A DNA stretch of 64,000 bases from Alopecurus myosuroides (taxonomy: Eukaryota; Streptophyta; Magnoliopsida; Poales; Poaceae): assembly GCA_028641055.1 (NCBI GenBank), contig CM054063.1:179868756-179932755 (forward strand), read 5' to 3'. How positions within the stretch are numbered: position 1 is the first letter of the stretch; every line of letters starts with the position of its first letter. Shown piece by piece: positions 22,155-32,647 of this stretch. The notes below the pieces were generated by a model. That model saw nothing but the letters and a program-made list of their open reading frames with translations. It was not told the DNA's origin and searched no databases. Made by a program: the position numbers and the translations under genes.

Positions 22155-23567
22155 TGATGTCTACGCACACTTATATTCTCGTAGACAGTGTTGGGCCTCC
22201 AAGTGAAGAGGTTTGTAGAACAGCAGCAAGTTTCCCTTAAGTGGATTACCCAAGGTTTATTTAACTCAAGGATATAGAGGTCAAAGGTATCCCTCTCAAG
22301 CAACCTTGCAATTACGATATAAGAAGTCTCTTGTGTCCCCAACACACCTAATACAATTTTCAGTTGTATAGGTGCACTAGTTCGGCGAAGAGAGAATAAA
22401 ATACAAGTAATATGGATGATTGTAAGTGATAATAGCAATCTGAAATAAAAATGGAAGCAAGCAAACATGTAGCAGAATTGATTGTAAACGGTGTTTCAAT
22501 GCTTAGAAACAATGCCTAGGGATCCTACTTTCACTAGTGGACACTCTCAACAATGATAACATAATTAAATGCATAAATATCTCTCTTCACTATGCTACTC
22601 CGAACCACTCTCCGTTCGGATAACAAACACCAATTCATTGCGTAGGGCTACAAAGCACACCTTAAAGTCCCATTCCCATGTCTAGTTAACCCCACACTGT
22701 CAACTTGAGAGTCCTAGAAGGTACTAGACAAACACCAAAATTTCATAGGGTCATCCAACACAAGATATAAATATCATGCTAAACCACACAGTGCACACAC
22801 TACCATAATTACACCGTGATCAAAGTGTCTACGGAGATCTCATAACAAAACCAGTTGAGTAGCATAACAGATGAAAAGTAACATATACTTATTCAACTAG
22901 ATTACAAAGCTCACGATCACATAAAGATCACACCATGGGAGAGAGAGATGAAACACATAGCTAGTAGAGCCTTGAGCCCCGGGGGAGAACTACTCCCTCC
23001 TCATCATAGGAGACAACAACGACGATGAAGATGGTGGTGGAGTCGATGGAGATGGCTCCTGGGGAACTTCCCCGTCCCGGCAGGGTGCCGGAACAGAGAA
23101 TTCTGTCCCTCGAAACTTGGGCGGTGGCGGTGGAGCTATGAAACTTTTCGTGGAAAAAGGCTGATATCCTTAGGGTTTGTGCATCGGGGGGCATATATAG
23201 GCGAAAGGGCGATGGCAGTGGGTGCCCGAGGGGCCCACACCACCCCCAGGTAAGGCCAGGGGCGCACCCGCACCCAGGCATGGTGTGGGGCCTCTCGGGC
23301 CCTCCTCCAGGTCTCCTTTGGACTTCCTTCACCCTCCGGGAATTCTAAGACTTCCGGCTTTTGAATCGTCCAATTCTGAGAATATATCCAGAACAACTTT
23401 TCTGAAACTAAAAACAGTAGAAAACATGAACTGGCTCTGTGGCATCTTGTCAATAGATTAGTCCCGGGAAATCGATAAAATGCCATAAAGTGTAAGGAAA
23501 ACATGTAGCATATGGCATGAAAACAACATGGAACATCAGAAATTAAGGATACGTTTATGACGTATCA
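22155..23567 (-). mobile_element. Solo LTR of an Athila-like element
   Basis: A single LTR of 1413 bp runs on the minus strand from TGATACGTCATAAACG (23567) to GTAGACATCA (22155), with an exact TSD gctca on both sides and no internal region. Solo LTRs arise by recombination between the two LTRs of one element (established mechanism). A TATATA stretch at 23194-23199 is a plausible promoter. The block with GGCGAAAGGGCGATGGCAG is shared with the LTR at 40830-42407. It interrupts the MULE transposase gene. Confidence 0.9.
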
Positions 23568-23572
23568 GCTCA

Positions 23573-24198
23573 CAAGTACGTGATGGCGTGGTCCATTTCC
23601 TCTTCGAAACAATTTGCTTCCACATCTCCAACATTATGGTTATAGAAGAAATGTTCCTTCGATCGCCCTCGCCCTCTTCAAGCCATTATCACCCCGGGGC
23701 TCATCTTCCTCGGCATGACTCTCGGGCTCATCATGGCCACCATCACCGTCATCGTAGCCATCACAATATCGTTATTGTTATAGAGGCTCAACAGTTGTGT
23801 CAAAGGAGGTTGGCTCATCATTTTTTCATACACTTCGGCCTCCTGGTCGACACGTGCCTCATCCCGTTCAACCCGGCTACTCCCTTCACTTGGACATGCT
23901 TCGGGTTTTAAATTAATCTGCACTTGATCACCAACATTCTTTGTGGCAAACAACTCAAATGATTTGTCTTGTGAGTCTAGGACAACCGCTTTGTAAGCTT
24001 CCCAATGACTCTCCGAGTCGACGGGCATCATTTTCCACCAAATGAAATGGTTGTGGGAAACATTGCACCTCCCTTGCAAGTTAGCTACATCATTTTTGTC
24101 CGTCCAATTCAACTCACTTTGGAACTTTTCCACAACATCACGAAATGTTGGACAAGAGTCAAACAACATGGATATCTCGTACTGGTCTTGATAATCAA
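23573..24198 (-). pseudogene. MULE transposase N-terminal region
   Basis: The minus-strand frame 23678-24169 (MLFDSCPTFRDVVEKF..., GRCNVSHNHFIWWKMMP, then SHWEAYKAVVLDSQDKSF) is the N-terminal domain often found before the MuDR transposase domain in grasses. It runs into an acidic low-complexity stretch. A change of frame near 23760 gives better acidic coding (GHDEPESHAEEDEPRG), so a frameshift is likely. The reading frame continues without a break across the Tat element: removing it and one copy of the target site makes 39323-39373 join in frame. Confidence 0.72.
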
Positions 24199-25075
24199 TG
24201 TCGGGGGGCTACCCCCGAGTAGGGGTAAGGCAGGTGGTAAAATGAAGATCAGGATGCTATTTACCGAGTAGGCGGCTACCCGGATACCCTCTACCCGGTA
24301 GTTTCTATTCAGTCATAAGTATTGAAGGCCAAAAGAAGATAAGGAGAAAGATTATAATCGTCCGGGTAGCGGTCAGGTGGTCCGAGTAGATGGGCTGCAA
24401 TCCTACTCGGGCAAGAAGTCAATGGAGCCGTTCTGACAAGATCACGGAGATCCCGCAGCCGTACAGGTGTGCGGTTCAACTTACGGAGCGCATGATTACC
24501 CGCGCGACGGAGTGGCTATAGTGAGGTAGGCGTCTGTCATGTCCTGTCACTGACAGAGGGGACAGGACATGTCGAGGGGCCTACTCTGTGTGACTGACAG
24601 GGGAGACAGGTCCTGTCAGCCGAACAGCGCGGCGACTTCCCGCACCCGCGTCAGCGAGAAACCGAAGGCGTGCTCTGCGCCACTGTGGAGATGTTGCATC
24701 ATCGTACCTTTTATTCTTTGTTTACTCGGCTGGGCACCAGTACATAAGGTGCCCTGCCCCCTCCTGCGTGAGGGACGTTACGCGAGAGAGCATTTATTGC
24801 ACGAGCAAGTGTTAGCAGTAGAGAGAGCAGAGAGTGGCTACTCGGCTGAGAGGCAACTTTGTACTGTGGCTACTCGGATATTATACATACAGAGAGATAG
24901 GCAGGAGTAGGGGTGTTACCTCCACATGAGGGCCCCGAACCTGGGTAGTTCTTGGTGTTTGCAGTGTTTTCTGAGCGCGTCTACTCGACGTGCGATCCCT
25001 CCCCGGATACCTACAGCGCCCATCGGCCCCAAACTCAAGCCATCCCATGGCATCTGTCTTTATTCATCCACGACA
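24199..25075 (+). repeat. 5' LTR of the complete Tat element
   Basis: It begins TGTCGGGGGGCTACCCCCG and ends CCACGACA. The TATA position reads TACATAAG (24741-24748) where the 3' LTR keeps TATATAAG, so the promoter that should drive the genomic RNA looks weakened. Confidence 0.92.
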
Positions 25076-25077
25076 GT

Positions 25078-25094
25078 TGGCGCCCACCGTGGGG
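25078..25094 (+). other. Primer-binding site of the complete Tat element
   Basis: TGGCGCCCACCGTGGGG starts two bases after the LTR. The identical 17-mer is at 56558-56574 in the second Tat element. I do not name the tRNA with certainty. Confidence 0.8.
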
Positions 25095-27590
25095 CCAGCA
25101 GTGGCGCTGGCTGGGGTTCATATTCGGACGGGACCGATTTCTGCTTCGGGAGAGCGCGTGGTAGTGGCCTTGCCCACAGATTCGGCTCTTTTGATTTTGT
25201 CACCGACAACGCCCGTGATTTCGGCGGCAGGCCCGTGCCAGCAGGCGGCTCGTTGCTTTCCTTCGGTGCGCATCTGGTCTACGTCGCCACCACCGTCATC
25301 CGCGAGTTCCCGAAGGAGGTGCTCGTCGCCGAAGATCCTCCTGCTGTACTGGCTGCCCGCGGGAAGCCTTCTGGCTGCTCTACGGACGGCGTGGAGGTGA
25401 TGATGACAGGACCGGCTGTCGATGCCGGGAAAGGCACGGCCGCTACCGCGGAAGTCATCGAGGAACCGGCTTGCGCAAGGGTCCACAAGTCCTACGACAT
25501 GCCCCGGAACATTCCGGGTTACGTGGCTCCTTCCACCGAGCAGCTGGGCATGCCGCCTCCCACCGACCTCGCGCTCATAACGTTAAGGGCACAACTCGAG
25601 CAGCAGCGTCAAGCGCTACGCGGGGAGGCCCTGGAGCTGGAGAAGGTTAGGCTTGAGCTTAAGCTAGCTCAAAACGAGTACAACAGAGCACATGGCTTTA
25701 CTCCCATTTCTAGGCCGCCTAGCAAGATAGGCGTTATCCGCCACAACTTAGGCGCTGAGCTAGCTAGAGATGGTAGGGCTGCTAGCCAAACTGCTAGTTT
25801 GAACACTGTTACTAGGCCCAAATATAGCTCCCCCGCCAAAACTCTTAGGGCTGTAGAGGCAGTTGCTGCTGAGTTACCGCATCTCACTAGTGACACGCGT
25901 GCTAGGCAGCAAGATAGGTTGAATGAGCTAGTGCTAGAAGCTGGCAGGCAGAACGAAGAGTTCCGGAAAGCCAATCCGGGAGCTGGTGCTTCTCAGGTTG
26001 TGCACTCGCAATGCGGTCAGATCTATGGATCAGGCCTCATCGCCGCTTCCTAGCAGTGAGAGGGACCAGAGTGTGAACTCTGGGAAGAATAAACAGATGC
26101 AGGTGTACGACCCGGCTGCCACCGTAAAACAGCACGATGTGGCCCGGCAGCCCGGTCAGAAACACAACTCTGCAGGAGCAGGCTATCAAGCCACTAAAGC
26201 TCACAGCAAGGGGCAATGAGGAAACCGCGCGGGAGCATCGCGGCATCATGCTGCCAACCTGGTCCAGCAGAGAGTGCGGCAGCCAGCTGCTGTGCAGCCG
26301 CAGGCAGTGGTGGCAGTGGCCAACCCGGTTGTTCAACCCGGTCCCGTGCCGCAGGACCGCTACGACGATGGGTACTCGACAATGGAGATGGTCGGGTACG
26401 CTGACCCAAGAAACATCACTGATCGTTTGGGTGACCACATGCTGGAGCCCAGTGACGCAAGATACAAGTTGGACCGGATTAATCGGTCAGCACAGATGGA
26501 GACGAGGGGGCCACCCGGCCCAGCTTGTTTTGGCAACCGCATCATGGGAGAGTCTTCTGTGAACAAGTTCCAGCTGGCTAGAGGGACCAAGTGCTATGAC
26601 GGCAGCACGAAGCCGGAAGACTGGCTAAGTGATTACGTTACCGCTGTGCACATTGCAGGCAGCAACCGGAGATGGGCCGTGAGATATGCTCCCCAGATGC
26701 TGGAGGGCCCTGCCCGGATCTAGTTGAACAACTTGCCGAAGGACAATATTAACTGCTGGTTGGACTTCTCGGAAGCCTTCATCAGCAACTTCACCAGCAC
26801 ATACAAGAGGCTGAATAGGCCGCAGCAGCTTTCAGCTTGCAAGCAGCGAGAAGAGGAGACTGACGGAGAGTACCTTACTCGGTGGAGCACACTAAGGAAC
26901 ACCTGCGAGGGTGTGGACGAGTCACAGGCAATCGCCTGGTTTGCTCAAGGCTGCAGGCATGGAAGCATGTTGTGGCAAAATCTGCAGAGAGAGATGCCGA
27001 GTACGCTCGCCAAGACGATCAAGATAGATGATATGTATGCACTCGGAGACCCTACTCGGCCTTTACTCGATGCATTCGAGCCGAGAAGGAAGCACCATGA
27101 CGGCGGCAGACGCCAGGATTTCCGCAACAAGCGCAGAGGTGACCGCCTCGATACTCGGTATGATGCCAAAGAAGTGAATGCTGTGAACCAAGACCCAGCG
27201 GCTGCTGGGAGTAGCCAAAGGAAGAAAACTGCTGGAGCCCAATACGGGCAGAACCAGAATCAGGGCCAAGGCATCAAGAAGCCATACAGTGCTCCCCAGC
27301 AGGGTAGCGGCAACCCGGATGCAGGAGATGCTCAGAGATTTGTCTTTGCGAACATGAAGGTCGGGCCATGCAGGTTCCATACTCGGCATCCGAGTAGGCC
27401 AACCAACCACACTACCCGGCAATGTAGCTGGTGGGACCGCATCAAGAGTGAAGGTTTTGGTCAGCTGCCCCCTCCTCCTCCTCTGCCGCCTGCGAATGCC
27501 AATGTGCAGCCTATTCGGGCAGCTGCTCCCAGGCCGGCAGTGAATCCGAGAAGGGAGAACGTGAACCAAGTGGCTCAGGGAGCCAACCGC

Positions 27591-27642
<52 letters not shown>

Positions 27643-27692
27643 GGAACAACTACAACAACAACAACAGGAACAACAACAACAACAACGGCAAC
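27591..27692 (+). repeat. AAC microsatellite coding poly-asparagine in Gag
   Basis: A run of 17 AAC codons (27591-27641) is followed by shorter AAC blocks broken by Arg, Tyr and Gly codons, giving more than 30 Asn in about 38 residues. The opposite strand gives a spurious poly-valine frame. Confidence 0.9.
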
Positions 27693-27773
27693 AACGATGG
27701 TGGAGATCGCAACCAGTACCAGGAGCATCATGAGAGCTACATGGTGTTCACCACCAAGCCAGACGACAAGTAG

Positions 27774-28553
27774 TTGCTACACCGGCGTGCGATGGAGGTG
27801 AATGCAGTGATCCCATTTGTGCCTCATTATCTGCTCTAGTGCGAGCAAGAGATTACTTGGTCCAGAGCCGATCATCCCAAGGTGATGCCCAATCCGGGTA
27901 CCTATGCTCTGGTGGTAGATCCCACATTCCTGGGGACCACGAAGAATGCCAGGTTCAGCAAAGTGCTGATTGATAACGGCAGTAGCATCAACATCATGTA
28001 CCGGGATACCCTGGAGAAGCTCGGCCTTGCCGAGAACATGCTGCTACCCAGCAGGACCACTTTCCATGGCATTGTGCTGGGAGTGTCCTGCGCTCCGATC
28101 GGCCGCATCTGGGTAGATGTCCTATCCGGCACCCGGGAGAACTGTCGCACCGAGTGCCTGCAGTTCGAAGTGGTTGATCTTCAGAGCCCCTACCATGCTC
28201 TACTCGGTAGGCCTGCGCTCACCAAGTTCATGGCCTCAACCCATGCAGCCTATCTGAAGATGAAGCTACCTGGTCCCAATGGAGTCATCACCATCTCGGG
28301 TGATTACAAGCGCTCCTTGGAGTGTGCGTCTGCTGGTTCTCTGCTGGCGGAGTCCATGGTCATTGCTGCTGAGAAGAAGAAGATACATGAGGTGGTTGCT
28401 ATGGCTCAGGCAGCGCAAGTCGGTATGGATGGCATGCCGGGTACTCAATATGGAGCAGCTTTCCAGGCCTCCCAGGAAACCAAGAAGGTGCAGGTGGACC
28501 CTGAGTTCCCAGATCGTGTTGCCATCATTGGCGCCGGGTTGGGAGAGAAATAG
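27774..28553 (+). pseudogene. Aspartic protease region of the complete Tat element
   Basis: In the same frame as Gag, after TAG 27771-27773 and a second TAG at 27838-27840, an open stretch from 27882 encodes 223 residues. It contains the retropepsin motif KVLIDNGSSINIMY (DNG in place of DTG) and ALLGRPALTKFMA. It ends at TAG 28551-28553, followed without frame change by the RT leader ESELIHFLREN. A TAG at the equivalent place is present in the second Tat element. Confidence 0.78.
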
Positions 28554-30839
28554 GAAAGCGAGCTCATCCACTTCCTCCGTGAGAATCGGGACGTCTTCGC
28601 ATGGTCTAATGAGGACTCGCCGGGTGTCCCGAGGGAGTTGGTTGAGCACTCGCTACATGTGCGTCCTGACGCCAAGCCAGTTAAGCAGGCTATGCGCCGC
28701 TTTGGTGATGAGAGGAGGAAAGCTATCGGTGATCAGATCACCAAGTTGCTGATAAGCGGATTCATCATGGAGGTGCTGCATCCGGATTGGCTAGCCAACC
28801 CGGTTCATGGTTGAGAAGAAGAAGGAGGACCCCAAGGCCGAGACTGCATGGCGCATGTGCGTGGACTACACCGACCTGAACAAGGCCTGCCCCAAGGACC
28901 CATTCCCGCTACCCCGCATAGATCAGGTGATCGATTCCACTGCCGGGTGTGAACTTTTGTCTTTCATTGATGCCTACTCTGGTTTTCACCAGATACCTCT
29001 TAATCCGGCTGATCAAATAAAGACTGCTTTCATTACCCCGTACGGGGCTTATTGCTATCGTGTCATGTGCTTTGGGTTGCGGAATGCTGGGGCTACCTAT
29101 CAGAGATGCATGCAGAAATGCTTGCATGATCAAATTGGCAAAAATGTGCAGGTGTACGTAGATGACATTGTCATCAAAACGAAAGAAACACATACTCTGC
29201 TTAGTGATATTGAGGAAACTTTTGCTAACCTGCGCAAGTACAGGATGAAAATGAATCCGACTAAATGCACCTTTGGCGTCCCGGCTGGCAAGTTACTCGG
29301 CTTCTTGGTATCCAGTCGGGGCATTGAGGCCAATCCTTCAAAGATAAAAGCTATAGAGAGCATGTCTTTGCCGAGATCACTGAAGGATGTGCAAAAGTTT
29401 ACCGGGTGCTTGGCTTCTCTTAGCCGCTTCCTGGGAAGAATGGGTGAGAAGGCCTTGCCTCTTTACCAGCTCATGAAGAAGAGTGATAAGTTTGTCTGGA
29501 CATCGCAAGCCGATGTGGCCTTCAGAGAACTCAAGACCATGCTGGGTAGCGCACCCATCCTGGCTAGCCCGCTACCCAAAGAGCCAATGTTGATGTACAT
29601 TGCAGCAACCAACCGGGTAGTCAGCGTGGTGATAGTGGTGGAAAGAGAAGAGGAAGGCAAGAAGGTGCAGCGGCCAGTGTATTATCTCAGCGAGGTGCTA
29701 TCCAGCTCCAAGCAAAACTACCCGCATTACCAGAAGATGACGTATGGCGTGTACCTGGGTGCCAAGAAGCTCAAGCACTACTTCCAAGAGCATCCCATCA
29801 CAGTGGTGAGTACTGCTCCCATCTCGGAGATCATGGGCAACAAGGAAGCAAGCGGCCGGGTAGCCAAGTGGGCAATCGAGCTAGCCGCGTACACTCCTCT
29901 GTACGCGAGAAGAGAAGCAATCAAGTCACAAACTCTGGCAGATTTCTTGGTGGATTGGGCCGAGATGCAGTATGATCCTCCCTTGCCGGAAACCAACTAC
30001 TGGAAGATGCATTTTGATGGCTCCAAAGTGAAGGAAGGCCTTGGTGCTGGCGTAGTGCTTACGTCACCCAAGCGAGATCAACTCAAGTATGTGCTGCAGA
30101 TCCATTTCAAAGCATCTAACAATGTGGCCGAGTATGAGGCATTGGTACATGGCCTGAGGGTAGCCAAGGAGATTGGGGTGCAGCGTATCGTATGCTATGG
30201 CGACTCGGATCTGGTGATTCAGCAAGTATCCGGCACCTGGGATGCCTTGGATGCCAACATGGCGTCCTACCGGTTTCTGGTGCAAACCATGACTGGATTC
30301 TTTGAAGGGTGTGAGTTCCATCACATACACCGAGCTGAGAATGATGCAGCTGATGAGCTGTCCAAGTTGGGGTCTTCTCGGCAGTTCATCCCGGCTGGGA
30401 TTGCCTTGGAGCATTTGAGAAAGCCATCCATCAAGCCATCCCCCAACTCGGAATCTATCTTTGTTCCATCTCTGCCAGGAGAGGAAGCTGTGCCCATGGA
30501 GATTGATTGGGAGGCTGCAAAAGAGAACCCGGGGACTGTCGTCTCCAACCCGGGGACTGGCACCTGCAACCCGGGGACTGCTCCATTCAACTCGGGGACT
30601 GTCGCATTCATTGAGGGGATCATTTCTCAGTACACGGGGACTCACGGACTCGCCCCCAACTCAGAAGAGGTCTTGGTAGCTGATCCAATGGAAGTGGACG
30701 AACCAGTGTTTCCCACACGGGAGACACCGAGTTGGGCTATGCCCATATTATCCTTTCTAACGGATGGCACATTGCCAAGTGACGAGGTCACAGCCAGGCA
30801 GATACAGAGAAGATCCAAGGGCTACACAATCATCAACAA
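28554..30839 (+). pseudogene. pol: Reverse transcriptase and two RNase H domains, Tat element
   Basis: The RT leader (28554-28800) runs from ESELIHFLREN to a one-base frameshift near 28805. The large frame 28807-30915 (702 codons) then holds the RT fingers and palm with FIDAYSGFHQI and the catalytic YVDD (29154-29165), followed by a Gypsy-type RNase H (about residues 255-380, YYLSEVL). A second, archaeal-type RNase H starts at MHFDGSK (about 30007) with YEALVHGL and the GDSDLVIQQ motif. Two RNase H domains in tandem are a hallmark of Tat. The linker to integrase contains five NPGT-like repeats. Coding changes frame again near 30840. It would copy genomic RNA into DNA in the particle. Confidence 0.85.
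30528..30642 (+). repeat. Five CGGGGACT repeats in the RNase H-integrase linker
   Basis: The octamer CGGGGACT occurs five times (about 30530, 30551, 30572, 30593, 30635), encoding repeated PGT. The same octamer stands in the polypurine tract at 38435 and again near 32062, 32482 and 34562. Confidence 0.8.
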
Positions 30840-31997
30840 GTGCTGCACAGAAGGAGTCCTACTGGCGTGCTGCAACGCTGCGTTGAGCCAGAGGAAGGAG
30901 AAGAAATTCTTATAGAGATACACCAAGGAGAATGCGGACATCACGCCTCTTCTCGGGCTCTGGTCAACAAGGCTTTTCGGCATGGCTTCTTTTGGCTCAC
31001 TGCCTTGAAGCAAGCTGAAGATATAGTGAGAAAGTGCAACGGCTGCCAGAGATTTGCAAGTAAGATTCATATGCCAGCTTCCGAGTTGAAGACCATTCCC
31101 ATTACTTGGCCGTTTGCTGTTTGGTGTTTGGATATGGTGGGTCCTTTCAAGCCAGCTAGAGGCAACATGACTCATATCTTGGTCATGGTTGACAAGTTCA
31201 CCAAGTGGATTGAGGTCAAGCCTATTCGGAAGTGTGATGGAGTCACAGCTGTGAGTTTTCTGAAGGATGTCATTTTGAGATACGGCTATCCGCACAACAT
31301 CATCACTGATAATGGTACAAACTTTGCTGAGGGTGCATTTGCAAGATTCTGCAGAGAGAAGCGGATCCGGCTAGATGTTGCATCTGTTGCGCATCCTGCC
31401 TCCAATGGGCAAGTTGAAAGAGCAAATGGCATGGTCCTATCCGGGATAAAGCCAAGGCTGATTGAGCCATTACAGCAAACCCCTGGTTGTTGGCTGGACG
31501 AGTTGCCAGCGGTGTTGTGGAGTCTAAGGACTACCCCTAACCGATCAACCGGATACACACCATTCTTCCTGGTATATGGAGCTGAGGCCGTGTTGCCCAC
31601 TGACCTAGAGCATGACTCGCCCCGAGTAACCCTCTACACTGAGGCGGAGGCGAGAGAAGCTCGAGAAAATGACGTTGACCTGCTAGAAGAAGCAAGAGAG
31701 TTAACTCTGTCACGTTCAGCCATTTATCAGCAAAATCTGAGGCGTTATCACAGCCGGAAAGTAAACCCAAGGGTTTTCCGAGAAGGAGACATGGTCCTTA
31801 GGCTCGTGCAGCGCACGGCCGGGATGCACAAGCTATCCCCTCCGTGGGAAGGGCCCTTCATTGTGAGCAAGGCTCTGCACAATGATGCCTATTACCTAGT
31901 TGACGCACAGGCACCCCAGAAGAACAGGCCGGATAAAGCTGGAGAGGAATCTAAGCGCCCCTGGAATGTAGCTCTACTCCGCCGTTTTCATTCATGA
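30840..31997 (+). CDS. pol: Integrase of the complete Tat element
   Basis: The 385-codon frame carries an HHCC zinc-binding module (IHQGECGHHASS...CNGCQ, residues about 28-72). The catalytic core follows with D in WCLDMVGPF (about residue 97), D in ITDNGTNF (about 156) and E in NGQVERANG (about 193), so the DDE triad is complete. The C-terminal part has GDMVLRLVQR and WEGPFIVSKAL. No chromodomain is seen, as expected for Tat. It is out of frame with the upstream RNase H by one base, so it is probably not made as part of a polyprotein here. Confidence 0.85.
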   Translation: MLHRRSPTGVLQRCVEPEEGEEILIEIHQGECGHHASSRALVNKAFRHGFFWLTALKQAEDIVRKCNGCQRFASKIHMPASELKTIPITWPFAVWCLDMVGPFKPARGNMTHILVMVDKFTKWIEVKPIRKCDGVTAVSFLKDVILRYGYPHNIITDNGTNFAEGAFARFCREKRIRLDVASVAHPASNGQVERANGMVLSGIKPRLIEPLQQTPGCWLDELPAVLWSLRTTPNRSTGYTPFFLVYGAEAVLPTDLEHDSPRVTLYTEAEAREARENDVDLLEEARELTLSRSAIYQQNLRRYHSRKVNPRVFREGDMVLRLVQRTAGMHKLSPPWEGPFIVSKALHNDAYYLVDAQAPQKNRPDKAGEESKRPWNVALLRRFHS

Positions 31998-32647
31998 GAA
32001 AAAAGTTGTATGTATCTCCTCAAACCGAGTTAAATTCTAGTCGGCACTCCGAATTCAAACTCGGGGACTGCCCTTGTCCAAATTTGCTCTGTGTTGTTCT
32101 GTTCTGTTTTACCTTGCCTACTCGGTTGCCTTACTTAGAATTTCATAAGCATATCTAGTAATGTGTTTAAACCCAAAGGCCAACTCTTCGACTCTGCTGC
32201 TGTCCGCAACCCGGCTTCATGGCAAGCAAGAGAACAAGCCAAAGGTCAATAAGCACATGAAAAATTGCTAAGGAAAAGAGAGGTGTAGCAACCGAGTAGG
32301 GTGTTCTTTACTGTTTCTGTTGTCTTTTTTCGGTTAAGTGGTGGGCAGCGTTACCATGCAATTTTCTAAGTGGCTAAGTATCTGAAACTTGAACTTTGAA
32401 ATCTTGTGACTCGACTACCAAAAAGCCACAAGTGGCAGGTAAGAGCAAAGACAAAGAGAACAAGTGAATGAAAAATGCAACTCGGGGACTTGCATTGAAA
32501 CGCAACCCGGCATTGAGCCAGAGTTGCTAAACTGTTAACCAAATAAAATTGAGTAGCAAGGAACTTAAGACTTAAACTTGTTCGATACATATGCGCCCGG
32601 CATCCCGGGGATCTGATGAGATTGTCTGGAGATAAAGTTTGCAGGAG
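31998..32647 (+). other. Region between integrase and the antisense gene
   Basis: There is no coding frame of interest in this 650-bp stretch. It has two CGGGGACT motifs and is the likely site where sense and antisense transcripts converge or overlap. Confidence 0.55.

Larger units (their letters stand above)
25047..27773 (+). pseudogene. gag: Tat-type Gag, start codon inside the LTR, broken
   Basis: The likely start is ATG 25047 inside the 5' LTR, reading MASVFIHPRQLAPTVG through LTR end and primer site. Coding then changes frame near 25230, 26020 and 26220. A coiled coil (about 25560-25690) is followed by the gag domain proper (26274-27130; DWLSDYVTAVHIAGSNRRWA, then TYKRLNRPQQL and DGEYLTRWSTLRNTC). 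A TAG at 26721-26723 replaces a probable Trp. Toward the end lie a non-canonical Cys/His finger (CRFHTRH...NHTTRQC, about 27367-27425), a proline run and a poly-asparagine tract. The frame ends at TAG 27771-27773. Gag should form the particle; this copy cannot without repair of several lesions. Confidence 0.78.

Noticed and set aside
27063..27731. Minus-strand 222-codon ORF with a poly-valine run
   Set aside because: It is the complement of the AAC tract and Gag coding on the plus strand.
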